Made by a program: the position numbers and the translations under genes
Shown here: one piece after another, positions 43,927-52,129 of the stretch
Numbering within the stretch: the first letter of the stretch is position 1
Layout: the number at the start of each line of letters is the position of its first letter
NCBI GenBank assembly: GCA_036787835.1
Contig: DAIQON010000001.1
Span: 1 to 64,000 of the forward strand
Reading direction: 5' to 3'
DNA from: DAIQON01 sp036787835
GTDB taxonomy: Bacteria > Patescibacteriota > Saccharimonadia > Saccharimonadales > UBA4665
DNA: 64,000 nt
The notes under the pieces: model-generated
Told to the model about the DNA's origin: nothing
Database searches by the model: none
The model's input: the letters and a program-made list of their open reading frames with translations, nothing else

Positions 43927-44562
43927 GCTCACTTGAGCATGAACAGCTGCACGACCCGAATGTTGTGCAGCAGTAGATCTTCCAGCCGCCGATTGTTCCA
44001 TAGCAACGCCTAGAATATCATGCACCTCTTCTATCAGTCTCAAGCCCCTAGGATCAGCATAATAACCTTTTTCCACTAGGATATTTAATTGTGACGGTCT
44101 GACTTCGTTTTCACTTCCAAAGTCCCAACCTGCTGACGAACGATGCACTGCTCGTTCATTTCCAATTAACGCTAAGGTTCGGAAGCCACTTTCACTTTCT
44201 GGGTCAGCTACAGCAATTTCATAAGTGTCAGAAGGCTGTCTCATTGTGTCTGAAGTATGTTTTTTAGCAGTAATTCTATACACATCAAACGGGCTTGATG
44301 TCGCCCCTGTATCTTTTTTAAGCCTAGCCTTTACTAATAGGCTACGTTTATCACGACCAACCCTGGGAGCTACAATTATATCAACAGAGTCTCCCTCACC
44401 TTCTACCCAATTTGGCAGAACAGTATCCACACGTATTGATCGCATTACCAGACCTATATTGCCCTTAATAGACCTTTTTTCTTCAAGCAGTCTTTCTTCA
44501 GATGCTTTAACTTCAAGAGCTTCGTCTGCCTTTGCAAATATTTTTTCAATAGGAGAATGCAT
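43924..44562 (-). CDS. Array gene next to tRNA-Asp: unknown protein
   Basis: A 212-residue soluble protein with a charged helical N-terminus and a beta-rich centre; the C-terminus is Ala/Gln/Ser-rich. No family recognised. Its promoter begins 6 bases after the CCA end of tRNA-Asp and the leader is at most 2-3 bases. Confidence 0.6.
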   Translation of the reverse strand: MHSPIEKIFAKADEALEVKASEERLLEEKRSIKGNIGLVMRSIRVDTVLPNWVEGEGDSVDIIVAPRVGRDKRSLLVKARLKKDTGATSSPFDVYRITAKKHTSDTMRQPSDTYEIAVADPESESGFRTLALIGNERAVHRSSAGWDFGSENEVRPSQLNILVEKGYYADPRGLRLIEEVHDILGVAMEQSAAGRSTAAQHSGRAAVHAQVS

Positions 44563-44571
44563 TATGTAAGT

Positions 44572-44600
44572 ATATTAACATAAGCTTGTTGTTTAGTCAA
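44572..44600 (-). promoter_or_regulatory. Array-type promoter abutting tRNA-Asp
   Basis: TTGACT (44600-44595), 17-base spacer AAACAACAAGCTTATGT, TAATAT (44577-44572). It follows the tRNA-Asp 3' end GGGCCCGCCATCATA just as the other promoters follow the repeated spacers. Confidence 0.75.
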
Positions 44601-44605
44601 TATGA

Positions 44606-44682
44606 TGGCGGGCCCGACCGGATTCGAACCGGCGATCTTCTCCGTGACAGGGAGACGTGATAGGCCTCTTCACTACGAGCCC
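44606..44682 (-). tRNA. tRNA-Asp (anticodon GTC)
   Basis: A 77-base cloverleaf with acceptor GGGCTCG/CGGGCCC (one G-U), anticodon loop CTGTCAC, T-arm GGTTCGAATCC, discriminator G and encoded CCA. The last ten bases GGGCCCGCCA recur, with one change, at the end of each array spacer. Confidence 0.96.
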
Positions 44683-44748
44683 ATATGCCAAATAGACAGG
44701 GGTAATCATAGCAATTTAACGATATAAAATCAACAAAACTATGTGGCC

Positions 44749-45834
44749 CTAAGTTTTTATATATATTTTTGGAGGATTTTGCTGACGTAATGGATTAGTA
44801 AATACTGTTATTGGCCTATAGTTTATCTGTATATGAGCCGCCGTGATTGAAGTCCCGCTAATAGATATCGGTTTAACAATTTCTAGACTATACCCAGTGT
44901 TAATTATCGGGGATACCTGCCCTACATTAAGCTTGAATAACCCGTTAACAATTTGAGGTGCAACTGCGGTGCTTTGCGGCGAGATAACTTGGGAGTATTG
45001 GCCTCCGCTGGCTTTGGTAGAAGTATCGTCTGAAGAAGTAGCCGCTAAAGTAGCGAAAGGAGTCCCCTTGGCTAATTGCTCCTCTATGCTTTGTGCCGTC
45101 TGGTTAGTCTGTGTGTCTAGCTTGGCTACTACTTTTTGTTGAAGCAATTGCTGACCCAATTCAGCCTTAAAGTCGCCTTCATTCCATCCCCAGTATTCAC
45201 GAAGTACATTATCGAAAACCTGCGTGCTGTTACCGAGTTTATTTTGTTGTTTAAGTAAGCTGACCTCTTGATTAATATCATTTGAAGTGACGGTAATATT
45301 GTATTTAGCCGCAAGTTGTTTAACGTATGCATCTTCAATAACTTGTTTCATTGCCTGTTGCTTAAGACTAGTAAGTTGTGCCTTACCACTCTGGGAAGAA
45401 AAGTCTGCCTGCTGTTGGGTCTCATAATAATGAATGTTTCGTCTTAATTCGAAAAGATAACTGTGGTATGAAATCCAGCTCTTGCCTGCCTTAGCCACAG
45501 GAAAAGGAATAACATCAGATGTAGTGTAAACAAAGCCTGATGTTGATTGAAAATCATAAAGCTCTAGACCCATATATATAAAGAAGCCAATAATCACCGC
45601 TATTAGTAACCCGACAGATATTCTTACAATATGATGCCTGGAGTGTTTTAAGGGGTAAATATATTTTCTTGCCCTTCCAAGAACCTCTTCGCGGTGATCA
45701 GACACCGTCTCGTTAGTAATTCTTGGTGCAGACGAAATTGCGTCTTTTACTTTATCTTCAGTTTTCTGAAGCTTAGAAAGAAAAAACCGACTATTATTCT
45801 TTTTGGGTTTATTCTTCGATTTCTTGGATATCAT
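44749..45834 (-). CDS. PPIC/SurA-type peptidyl-prolyl isomerase, membrane-anchored
   Basis: A 361-residue extracytoplasmic foldase. A basic cytoplasmic tail and one membrane helix (about 72-92) are followed by a SurA-N-like helical domain (about 150-245, with LKQQAMKQVIEDAYVKQLA) and a parvulin-like domain (AKGTPFATLAATSSDD, ASGGQYSQVIS, IVNGLFKLNVGQVSPI). It would assist folding of exported proteins such as the surface proteins encoded nearby. The N-terminus overlaps the bPH gene by 26 bases. Confidence 0.85.
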   Translation of the reverse strand: MISKKSKNKPKKNNSRFFLSKLQKTEDKVKDAISSAPRITNETVSDHREEVLGRARKYIYPLKHSRHHIVRISVGLLIAVIIGFFIYMGLELYDFQSTSGFVYTTSDVIPFPVAKAGKSWISYHSYLFELRRNIHYYETQQQADFSSQSGKAQLTSLKQQAMKQVIEDAYVKQLAAKYNITVTSNDINQEVSLLKQQNKLGNSTQVFDNVLREYWGWNEGDFKAELGQQLLQQKVVAKLDTQTNQTAQSIEEQLAKGTPFATLAATSSDDTSTKASGGQYSQVISPQSTAVAPQIVNGLFKLNVGQVSPIINTGYSLEIVKPISISGTSITAAHIQINYRPITVFTNPLRQQNPPKIYIKT

Positions 45835-46381
45835 TGTTGGCTGAATTACTAATCGGATACGAGTTAGTATTAATTCCTTCCTGTCTCAATATACTAAGTA
45901 GTTTTTTCTGGACCTTTGCAGGGTGATGTACGTCTGAAATTGCTAAATCGCCTACGTAAGTCTGCATTCTTATTGTACCAAATCCGAGCAGAGTTTCCTG
46001 CAATCCTGCTATTTCATAATTTACTGACTGAATCTGAGCAAGTCCTAAATCAGCTACCGATCTGTGAAACAATCCTTTTTGGGCAATTTGGATAAATCTC
46101 TGATCACTCACTATAAAGATACTAAAATGCCAGCTTAGCCAAGATGGAAAGAAAATTATCAGGCCAAGTACACATCCAGCGAGCAGGCCTATAAAGAAAG
46201 CTCCAAAACCTAAACTTGGCGAGATAGCTACGGGAATAACCCCGAGTAGTGGCCCCAACATACCAAAAACAAGGCCTTTACGCATAACTATAGGATGTTT
46301 ATGGAAAACATAGAGAACCTCTTCATCATCAAATTGATCTTCAAAATACTTATGTTTTTTATTTTCAGACTTTTTTGTCAT
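45809..46381 (-). CDS. Membrane protein with bacterial PH domain
   Basis: A 190-residue protein with two membrane helices (about 33-52 and 58-84) and a C-terminal bPH domain (SDQRFIQIAQKGLFHRSVADLGLAQIQSV to LLSILRQEG). This DUF304-type layout is common in Gram-positive and CPR genomes; function is unknown. It is the first gene of a unit with the PPIC foldase. Confidence 0.8.
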   Translation of the reverse strand: MTKKSENKKHKYFEDQFDDEEVLYVFHKHPIVMRKGLVFGMLGPLLGVIPVAISPSLGFGAFFIGLLAGCVLGLIIFFPSWLSWHFSIFIVSDQRFIQIAQKGLFHRSVADLGLAQIQSVNYEIAGLQETLLGFGTIRMQTYVGDLAISDVHHPAKVQKKLLSILRQEGINTNSYPISNSANNDIQEIEE

Positions 46382-46543
46382 TGTAAGCCTATTTTATCAG
46401 ATTCGATCAACCATAATCATCTATAAGAAAAAATCGCACCAATATCTGGCTATATCTAGCTATAAAATTAAACTTCAAGACTTGCCATTTTTACACAAAA
46501 TAGTGTTATTATTAAGATATAACATAAAGTGAAGGTAACAATC

Positions 46544-46768
46544 ATGTTTGGGCAATTTGGATTTCTCGATTTCGGTACACCAGAGTTACTTATTATCTTG
46601 GCTATCGTACTCCTACTATTTGGCAGTAAGCAATTACCAAAGCTAACAAAGAGTGTTGGTGAATCAATACGTGAACTTCGAAAAAGCGTTTCTGATGAAC
46701 CCAGCGAAAGCAAAACGGAAGCAAAAAATGCATCAACAAAAACTGAAGAATCATCAGCTAAAAAGTAA
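46544..46768 (+). CDS. tatA: Sec-independent translocase protein TatA
   Basis: A 74-residue pore subunit of the twin-arginine pathway. It has a short N-terminus, the membrane helix TPELLIILAIVLLLFG, the FG hinge and the amphipathic helix SKQLPKLTKSVGESIRELRK, then a charged tail. I start at ATG 46544, 8 bases after GAAGG; a GTG 15 bases earlier is possible. The end overlaps tatC. Confidence 0.93.
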   Translation: MFGQFGFLDFGTPELLIILAIVLLLFGSKQLPKLTKSVGESIRELRKSVSDEPSESKTEAKNASTKTEESSAKK

Positions 46769-47651
46769 CGAAGCTAATCTAACTTTTTTAGAACATCTTC
46801 ACGAGCTTCGTAGAAGATTAGTTTATGTAATTGCCTCAGTAGCCCTCTTCGCGACATTAGCTTACTTTGTCCAACAAAGAATTGTTAACTTTCTTCTCAG
46901 GCCATCTCATGGTCAACAATTCATATATACATCCCCTGGTGGAGGAATTAACTTCCTATTTACTGTTTGTACATATGTCGGAATCGCGCTTAGTATTCCA
47001 ATAATTATTTATCAGATTCTAGGCTTTTTTGAACCTTTAATAAAAGATCAAACAAGACAATCTATCATTAAATTTAGCTCTTTCTCTATAATCCTGGCTA
47101 CTATTGGCTTCTTCTTCGGCTATTATGTCGGGCTGCCTTCAGCGCTTCACTTCTTGGGCAATCAATTTACAACTGCTCAAATTCACGCACTATTTACCCT
47201 CCAAGAATATCTTTCATTCCTAACTATTTACCTAGTTGGATCAATGCTACTTTTCCAGCTCCCTATAGTTCTCTTATTCATAGACCGAATAAAGCCACTT
47301 TCGCCAAAGAAGCTTCTCGGTGCCGAAAGATATGTAATTGTTGCGGCGTTCATCATATCAATGTTTATGGCCCCAACACCAAATGTTCTCGACCAATTAA
47401 TCATTGCTGGACCAATTATTATCATGTTTAACCTAGGTGTTCTTATGATTTGGTCAATAAACAAGAAAACAATACGTCCCCAGCACATCGTTAACTTGGC
47501 AAAGCAGGACAAACAAATACAAGATATTAGAGTCAAGGCCCCACTTAACGCGATAGAAACACCAAGTATAAACGAAGTTCAGCCAAGTAGACGACCCAGA
47601 ACAAACTATCAAGGAGTGATGGACATAAAGTTAAGAACTACTCATGTCTAG
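46728..47651 (+). CDS. tatC: Sec-independent translocase protein TatC
   Basis: The receptor subunit for twin-arginine signal peptides, a six-helix membrane protein. FLEHLHELRRRLVYVI is the signature start, followed by FEPLIKDQTR, SFFFGY-type helix 3 region and FMAPTPNVLDQL in the fifth helix. The frame is open from 46653, but the part before 46728 overlaps tatA; the ATG at 46728 has GGAAG upstream and gives about 307 residues. Tat genes are not universal in reduced genomes, so the pathway presumably has a dedicated substrate. Confidence 0.93.
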   Translation: MHQQKLKNHQLKSNEANLTFLEHLHELRRRLVYVIASVALFATLAYFVQQRIVNFLLRPSHGQQFIYTSPGGGINFLFTVCTYVGIALSIPIIIYQILGFFEPLIKDQTRQSIIKFSSFSIILATIGFFFGYYVGLPSALHFLGNQFTTAQIHALFTLQEYLSFLTIYLVGSMLLFQLPIVLLFIDRIKPLSPKKLLGAERYVIVAAFIISMFMAPTPNVLDQLIIAGPIIIMFNLGVLMIWSINKKTIRPQHIVNLAKQDKQIQDIRVKAPLNAIETPSINEVQPSRRPRTNYQGVMDIKLRTTHV

Positions 47652-47673
47652 ATTTAACTACTACAACTTACAG

Positions 47674-47702
47674 TTGACGAGCGTTTAACTATAGTTTAAG
47701 AT
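47674..47702 (+). promoter_or_regulatory. Promoter of the 47736-49316 surface-protein pair
   Basis: TTGACG (47674-47679), 17-base spacer, TAAGAT (47697-47702). Confidence 0.6.
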
Positions 47703-47735
47703 AATTAACATAAGCTAAATTAAAAAAGAGAAATC

Positions 47736-48377
47736 ATGAAAAAACTAGATAATATTAAAAGATTGTCCTTTAGAATTAAATCGACTAAACCCCTAATACT
47801 GACAGGATCTTTGTTCGCCTTTGCCCTAGTATCAAGCTCTACCCTAGCTGCATCTGCGTTAACCACGTCTACAACGGTTAGTTCAGTAATTAGTCCAGTT
47901 ATAAGCCTTCTGACATCAAATGGCACGGTTAACGTCAACGTTGTCCCTACTGGTTCTGGTGCCCAGACTGTTGCAAGTGACACAGTAACTGTTAGTACTA
48001 ATGACAGTGCTGGTTATGTTTTACAACTTGCTGAAACAGGCGCTAGTGGAAATCTTGTATCAGGTGGAAACTCAATAACTGGATCCACAGGAACACAAAC
48101 TACCCCTGCTGTAATGGCTGTAAATACATGGGGTTATCGAGTAGACAGTCTTGGTGGGTTCGGAACAGGCCCAACGTCAGGTCAAACAAGTACAGCAATA
48201 AGTGGGACTATCAAATATGCTGGCGTACCCGCTACAGCATCTCCTAACACTCTGAAGACTACTGCAACTACAGCATCGAACGATGTAACTACTGTTTGGT
48301 ACGGAGTAGCTGCTAACACCACACAACCTTCTGGTACATATACAAATAGCGTTACTTACACTGCAACTGCAAATTAG
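47736..48377 (+). CDS. Secreted WxL-like surface protein
   Basis: A 213-residue exported protein with a signal peptide (to about residue 42, ending LAASA) and a beta-rich Ser/Thr/Gly body. The C-terminal half (NTWGYRVDSLGGFGTGP to TTVWYGVAANTTQPSGTY) is repeated in the protein at 49413-50015. Together with the following DUF916-like gene this looks like the WxL-type surface system of Gram-positives, in which small beta-sandwich proteins sit on the wall. Confidence 0.75.
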   Translation: MKKLDNIKRLSFRIKSTKPLILTGSLFAFALVSSSTLAASALTTSTTVSSVISPVISLLTSNGTVNVNVVPTGSGAQTVASDTVTVSTNDSAGYVLQLAETGASGNLVSGGNSITGSTGTQTTPAVMAVNTWGYRVDSLGGFGTGPTSGQTSTAISGTIKYAGVPATASPNTLKTTATTASNDVTTVWYGVAANTTQPSGTYTNSVTYTATAN

Positions 48378-49316
48378 ATGATGCTAGTTTCGAATTACAA
48401 ACGAAACTTAAAAGTCTACACTGTATTATTTAGTCTTCTCATAGTGCTTGCTATTCCTGCGATAAATAGAGGCATTGCCAGCGCTGCACCAAGCCCAACA
48501 GAGGTACTGACTATTACGCCGGTGACATCTAAGCCAGTGACCAACCCAGGAGCACTGACAACCGGAAGCTTCCAGATAATTAACCAGGGCAATATTCCAT
48601 ATACTTTTCAAGTTTACACTGCTCCTTACTCAGTAAAAGGCGAGGAGTATACGCCTTCATTTGTGCCCATTCCTGGCACAACCAACGCATCCAAGTGGAT
48701 ACATCTTGATACTACTGCTGGAAAGATTTCTCCAAATGAATCCGTTAATATTGGCTACACTATAAGCGTGCCTGCCGGTACAGCTCCGGGCGGATACTAT
48801 GCCGTCGCACTAGCAGCAACCCAGCTGCCAAAGACAAGTAAGGGTATCGTTGTAAATGAGCAAGTTGGTGAAATATTCTATATTCAAGTCGCTGGCCCAG
48901 TCGCGAGCTCTGGAAAAGTACTAAGCTGGACCGCAAATATATTACAAAAGCCGCCTCTACTGGCTAACCTTCGGTTAGAGAATGATGGTGGAGTACACTA
49001 CTTCTCAAATATCAATATAGTCGTTAGTGATATCTTTGGAAATCCAAAGTTCACCTTAAATACTTCTAAAGTAGTATTGCCACAAACTATAAGACTAGTA
49101 CCAGTATCCTGGACAAAAGCACCCAGTCTTGGACTGTTCAAGGTTAACGGTACAGCAACAGTGTTTGGTAAAACTCAAACCCTGCAAACTAAATACGTTT
49201 TAGTTGTGTCCCAAACGATACGTAAGATTTTGCTAATCACTATTTTAGCAATAGTTCTTCTAGTTGCTTCAAATCTGGTAGGCAGAAGTCGGGCAAAGAA
49301 GAAACCAAAAGCCTAG
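48378..49316 (+). CDS. DUF916-like surface protein with C-terminal membrane anchor
   Basis: A 312-residue protein with a signal peptide (about 1-36), a beta-sandwich domain like DUF916/DUF3324 (LTTGSFQIINQGNIPYTFQV, AGTAPGGYYAVALAATQ) and a C-terminal membrane helix followed by a basic tail. In WxL clusters of Gram-positives, such proteins bind peptidoglycan and partner the small WxL protein. The ATG directly follows the stop of the 47736-48377 gene. Confidence 0.78.
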   Translation: MMLVSNYKRNLKVYTVLFSLLIVLAIPAINRGIASAAPSPTEVLTITPVTSKPVTNPGALTTGSFQIINQGNIPYTFQVYTAPYSVKGEEYTPSFVPIPGTTNASKWIHLDTTAGKISPNESVNIGYTISVPAGTAPGGYYAVALAATQLPKTSKGIVVNEQVGEIFYIQVAGPVASSGKVLSWTANILQKPPLLANLRLENDGGVHYFSNINIVVSDIFGNPKFTLNTSKVVLPQTIRLVPVSWTKAPSLGLFKVNGTATVFGKTQTLQTKYVLVVSQTIRKILLITILAIVLLVASNLVGRSRAKKKPKA

Positions 49317-49412
49317 AGTCCATTGGCTTCAAACGTTTTCTCTCAAGCTGTTTATGGTAGAATACGGGTATAAAGTGCGGATCAATTAATACTGGGTTTT
49401 GAGGGGTTATTT

Positions 49413-50015
49413 ATCAAAAAAAGGCTAGCATTATTAAGCATTATTGCTGTAGCGATTGGGCTGCTGGTTAACTTACCTACTTTCGCCATAAACTTTGGTA
49501 GCGGCACTTATGGTGAATGTCAGTATAGTTCTTGTAGTATCAGTATTAGCAGCAGTTCGACTGTCTCTGTTGATGTAACCCCTAGCGTTTCGGGTGCATG
49601 TAGTGTTAATAATGACACTGTGTCAGTATTAACAGATGACCCAAGCGGATTTACTTTAACCGCCAATAATAGCAATATAAGTACCAATCTAGTCAATGGT
49701 GGCTCCAGTATTAGTTCAACTTCCGGGACTCAGGCAAGCCCCTTGGCGCTCACAGCTAGTCAATGGGGATATAGAATAGATGGAGTTGGAGGTTTTGGCT
49801 CAGGTCCAACTACTACTCAATCAAACATAGCCATTAATGCTGTAAAGTTCGCTGTTATACCGAGTAGTAGCTCTACGGCGGACACAATTGCAGTAACCAG
49901 TGTTGCTGCAAACCCTGCAGTTGACACTAATGTCTGGTATGGGGTTTGTGCGAATACATCATTGCCAAGTGGTACATATACTTCCCAGGTTACCTATACC
50001 GCAGTCACCAATTAG
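49413..50015 (+). CDS. Secreted WxL-like surface protein, paralogue, without a canonical start codon
   Basis: The frame encodes a signal peptide (KKRLALLSIIAVAIGLLVNL, then PTFA) and a body paralogous to the 47736 protein (WGYRIDGVGGFGSGP, NVWYGVCANTSLPSGTY), with extra Cys. It is clearly coding from about 49413, but no ATG/GTG/TTG is in frame before the signal peptide. GAGGGG (49401-49406) lies 6 bases before an ATC at 49413, which would be a non-standard start; an annotation starting at GTG 49620 would lose the signal peptide. Confidence 0.75.
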   Translation: MKKRLALLSIIAVAIGLLVNLPTFAINFGSGTYGECQYSSCSISISSSSTVSVDVTPSVSGACSVNNDTVSVLTDDPSGFTLTANNSNISTNLVNGGSSISSTSGTQASPLALTASQWGYRIDGVGGFGSGPTTTQSNIAINAVKFAVIPSSSSTADTIAVTSVAANPAVDTNVWYGVCANTSLPSGTYTSQVTYTAVTN

Positions 50016-50099
50016 GCCCTTGGTTGGGACTTTGACAATGGTCATGCTTTTAGTGTAGATTAATAAAAGAATATGCAGAGATAAAAACTGGGATGGATA

Positions 50100-50270
50100 A
50101 TGTTTAACGACCTACTACAGCAAAAAATGACTCGAAAACAGTTTATTATAAGGCTGTCGGCAGCTCTCGTTGCCTTATTTGGCATATCTAGCGTCCTTGG
50201 AGCACTAACAAAGGGGACAGACTCAAACAAGGTAGATAAGGGCTACGGTAGCAGTAACTACGGACCCTAG
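50100..50270 (+). CDS. Small exported protein with a Tat-like signal
   Basis: A 56-residue protein: MTRKQFIIRLSAALVALFGI resembles a twin-arginine signal with Arg-Lys in place of Arg-Arg, and the mature part is a short Gly/Ser/Tyr tail. It could be a Tat substrate or a small membrane peptide. Start ATG 50100 has GGGAT upstream. tatA-tatC lie 2.5 kb upstream on the same strand. Confidence 0.55.
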   Translation: MFNDLLQQKMTRKQFIIRLSAALVALFGISSVLGALTKGTDSNKVDKGYGSSNYGP

Positions 50271-50279
50271 TTTAACTGA

Positions 50280-51401
50280 TTATCTCTTTGGTGAATGTTG
50301 ATGTCGACGTTTAAATAGAAGTTGGTATTCGGTTTTTTCTCCCAGCCAATAGCTAATTACCATGAGCAATACAATTAGGTACGTCGGCCATGCCAGCCAT
50401 AACCAAGACTTAACTCTACCCATAAATGACGAAAAACTACTTTGATGGCTTAGCTTTGTATCATGAAGTGTGTTTATAGTATTGAAGTTAACTAGTCCAC
50501 TCGCCCCAACAGGCTTAATTAGAGCAGCTAGTTGAAGAGTCTTTAACGAACCTTTAGCGTCGCTAGTTTTTATTAATAGAGGATAATAGCCAGGATTAGC
50601 GTACTTATGATGCAGCACTATGACTGGATCTGTTGGCACATCAATTGTCGAATTTGTGCCATCACCCCAATCTACTGTCAATATATATGGTGGGGTCCCG
50701 CCAGATAAGTCAAATGTCCAACTAAAGTCGGACGAAGAGTCAAATGCTTGATAATGAAAATCGCTAGATAGCACGACCGGCAGCCCAGTATCACCAGTGT
50801 TAGCAACTGCACTACCTATACTAATTGCTGTCTGGCTATCATTTCTGGTAACTTGCGGTTGAGGTGCGGGTGGTAACACAGAAGCAATTGGCTCAGTATA
50901 GGACACATTAACTGCGCTGGTAACAGGTCCAGGGACATCAGTAACGTTATAATCCTGTGCCAATAAGGTATTTTGGCCAACACTCAAGCTTGTTTGTATT
51001 AACCAGGTATTATCGCTCGCGCACCAGGCTACGCCACTGAACGTGTTGTTAACAGACAGCTTTACATAGGAATTATCTGGACAGTTACCAGTTACAGTTA
51101 TTGTCTGCGCGGATAAAGTAGCGCCGTCAGTTGGGCTCAGTATAGCTGCTCCAGTAGTTAGTGACGGTGCTTCTACAGTTGCCGAGATAGTCTGTGCCAT
51201 GGTTCTAAAAGTAATACCAATCATTAAAACACCTACTATCAGTACAACCATAATTGTCATTGGGTGTAGTATAAATCTTTTGTGAATCGGCAAATTGGTT
51301 CGGGAGTTCGGCTTTTTAAATACTGTTTTAGACCTCGACTTAACCGAAGACCGTTTTTTAGGCTTAAGCAGCGCCTTTTTTGCCTTTGTTGTTTTTTTCA
51401 T
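50280..51401 (-). CDS. Surface protein with Ig-like and PKD domains
   Basis: A 373-residue protein with a very basic cytoplasmic N-terminus, a membrane helix (about 47-70), an Ig-like domain (ILSPTDGATLSAQTITVTG, about 88-170), a PKD domain (FDLSGGTPPYILTVDWGDG to YPLLIKTSDAKG, about 228-290), and a second membrane helix near the C-terminus (about 335-355). Both ends anchor it. PKD domains mediate contacts on the cell surface. It is convergent with the 50100 gene. Confidence 0.8.
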   Translation of the reverse strand: MKKTTKAKKALLKPKKRSSVKSRSKTVFKKPNSRTNLPIHKRFILHPMTIMVVLIVGVLMIGITFRTMAQTISATVEAPSLTTGAAILSPTDGATLSAQTITVTGNCPDNSYVKLSVNNTFSGVAWCASDNTWLIQTSLSVGQNTLLAQDYNVTDVPGPVTSAVNVSYTEPIASVLPPAPQPQVTRNDSQTAISIGSAVANTGDTGLPVVLSSDFHYQAFDSSSDFSWTFDLSGGTPPYILTVDWGDGTNSTIDVPTDPVIVLHHKYANPGYYPLLIKTSDAKGSLKTLQLAALIKPVGASGLVNFNTINTLHDTKLSHQSSFSSFMGRVKSWLWLAWPTYLIVLLMVISYWLGEKTEYQLLFKRRHQHSPKR

Positions 51402-51421
51402 TTTAGTTTTTTAAGCTTTAA

Positions 51422-51634
51422 TTGCTCTTAACTACAGATATATTATATCAATACGTTGGGATTTATGATATATGTAAGAATTTATCGAAATTATTGGTGC
51501 GCTCACTTGATAAAAGGTGGAACGCTTTTTTACCTAGTGTATATCTACTACAGTCCAAGCTAGAAAAACTAGGGCTAGTTCTGGTAGACAATGTGGTTAG
51601 CTACACTGATGGTGAGGAGAATAGCCATGTTTAA
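51422..51634 (+). CDS. Possible small protein upstream of the PLD-like gene
   Basis: A 70-residue frame starting at TTG 51422, with a GTG at 51500 as the alternative start. It overlaps the PLD gene by 8 bases, which fits coupling, but it has no ATG and no recognised motif. Confidence 0.35.
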   Translation: MLLTTDILYQYVGIYDICKNLSKLLVRSLDKRWNAFLPSVYLLQSKLEKLGLVLVDNVVSYTDGEENSHV

Positions 51635-52112
51635 GTACTTTAGGCTATCATCTCAGTCGCCAACTGATTTACTAACATCGACATTGTACGATGAAAACAC
51701 CTTTTACGACAGGTTTAACCGCGACTTAAAGAAGTGCCAGCATGAAGCTATCATTGAAAGCCCGTTCATTACCAATAGACGTCTGAGTTTATTACTGCCT
51801 GCTCTTGAAAAGCTAAAAGCTCGGGGGGTCAGAATCACCATAAACACCCGTGATCCAGAAGAACACGAGAATGAATATATGCGTCATGAAGCCCAGCGAG
51901 CAATAGCTACCCTGCAGCATATGGGCATACATGTGTTGTTTACTGGCAACCATCATAGAAAACTAGCCATCCTTGATAGACAAATACTATATGAAGGAAG
52001 CTTAAACATCCTGTCGCAAAATAACAGCTGTGAAGTCATGCGCAGAATTGAATCCGTAAAGTTAGCCTGGCAGATGGCACGATTTGTTAAGATTGATAAG
52101 TTCGTCAGGTGA
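51627..52112 (+). CDS. PLD-like (Nuc-type) phosphodiesterase
   Basis: 161 residues from ATG 51627, which has AGGAG 8 bases upstream. A single HKD-type motif is visible as HHRKLAILDRQILYEGSLNI (about residues 110-130), the form found in dimeric Nuc-like nucleases. N in the last part of the motif matches GSxN. Substrate unknown; in an accessory region a nuclease in defence or transfer is plausible. Confidence 0.75.
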   Translation: MFKYFRLSSQSPTDLLTSTLYDENTFYDRFNRDLKKCQHEAIIESPFITNRRLSLLLPALEKLKARGVRITINTRDPEEHENEYMRHEAQRAIATLQHMGIHVLFTGNHHRKLAILDRQILYEGSLNILSQNNSCEVMRRIESVKLAWQMARFVKIDKFVR

Positions 52113-52129
52113 TATAGTAAGGAGTAGTT

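Noticed and set aside
39397..44600. Classical integron cassette array
   Set aside because: No integron integrase and no R''/R' core sites (RYYYAAC/GTTRRRY) were found in the spacers.
51591..51626. Upstream start for the PLD-like gene
   Set aside because: The extra residues lie inside the preceding frame, and the SD AGGAG fits the ATG at 51627.
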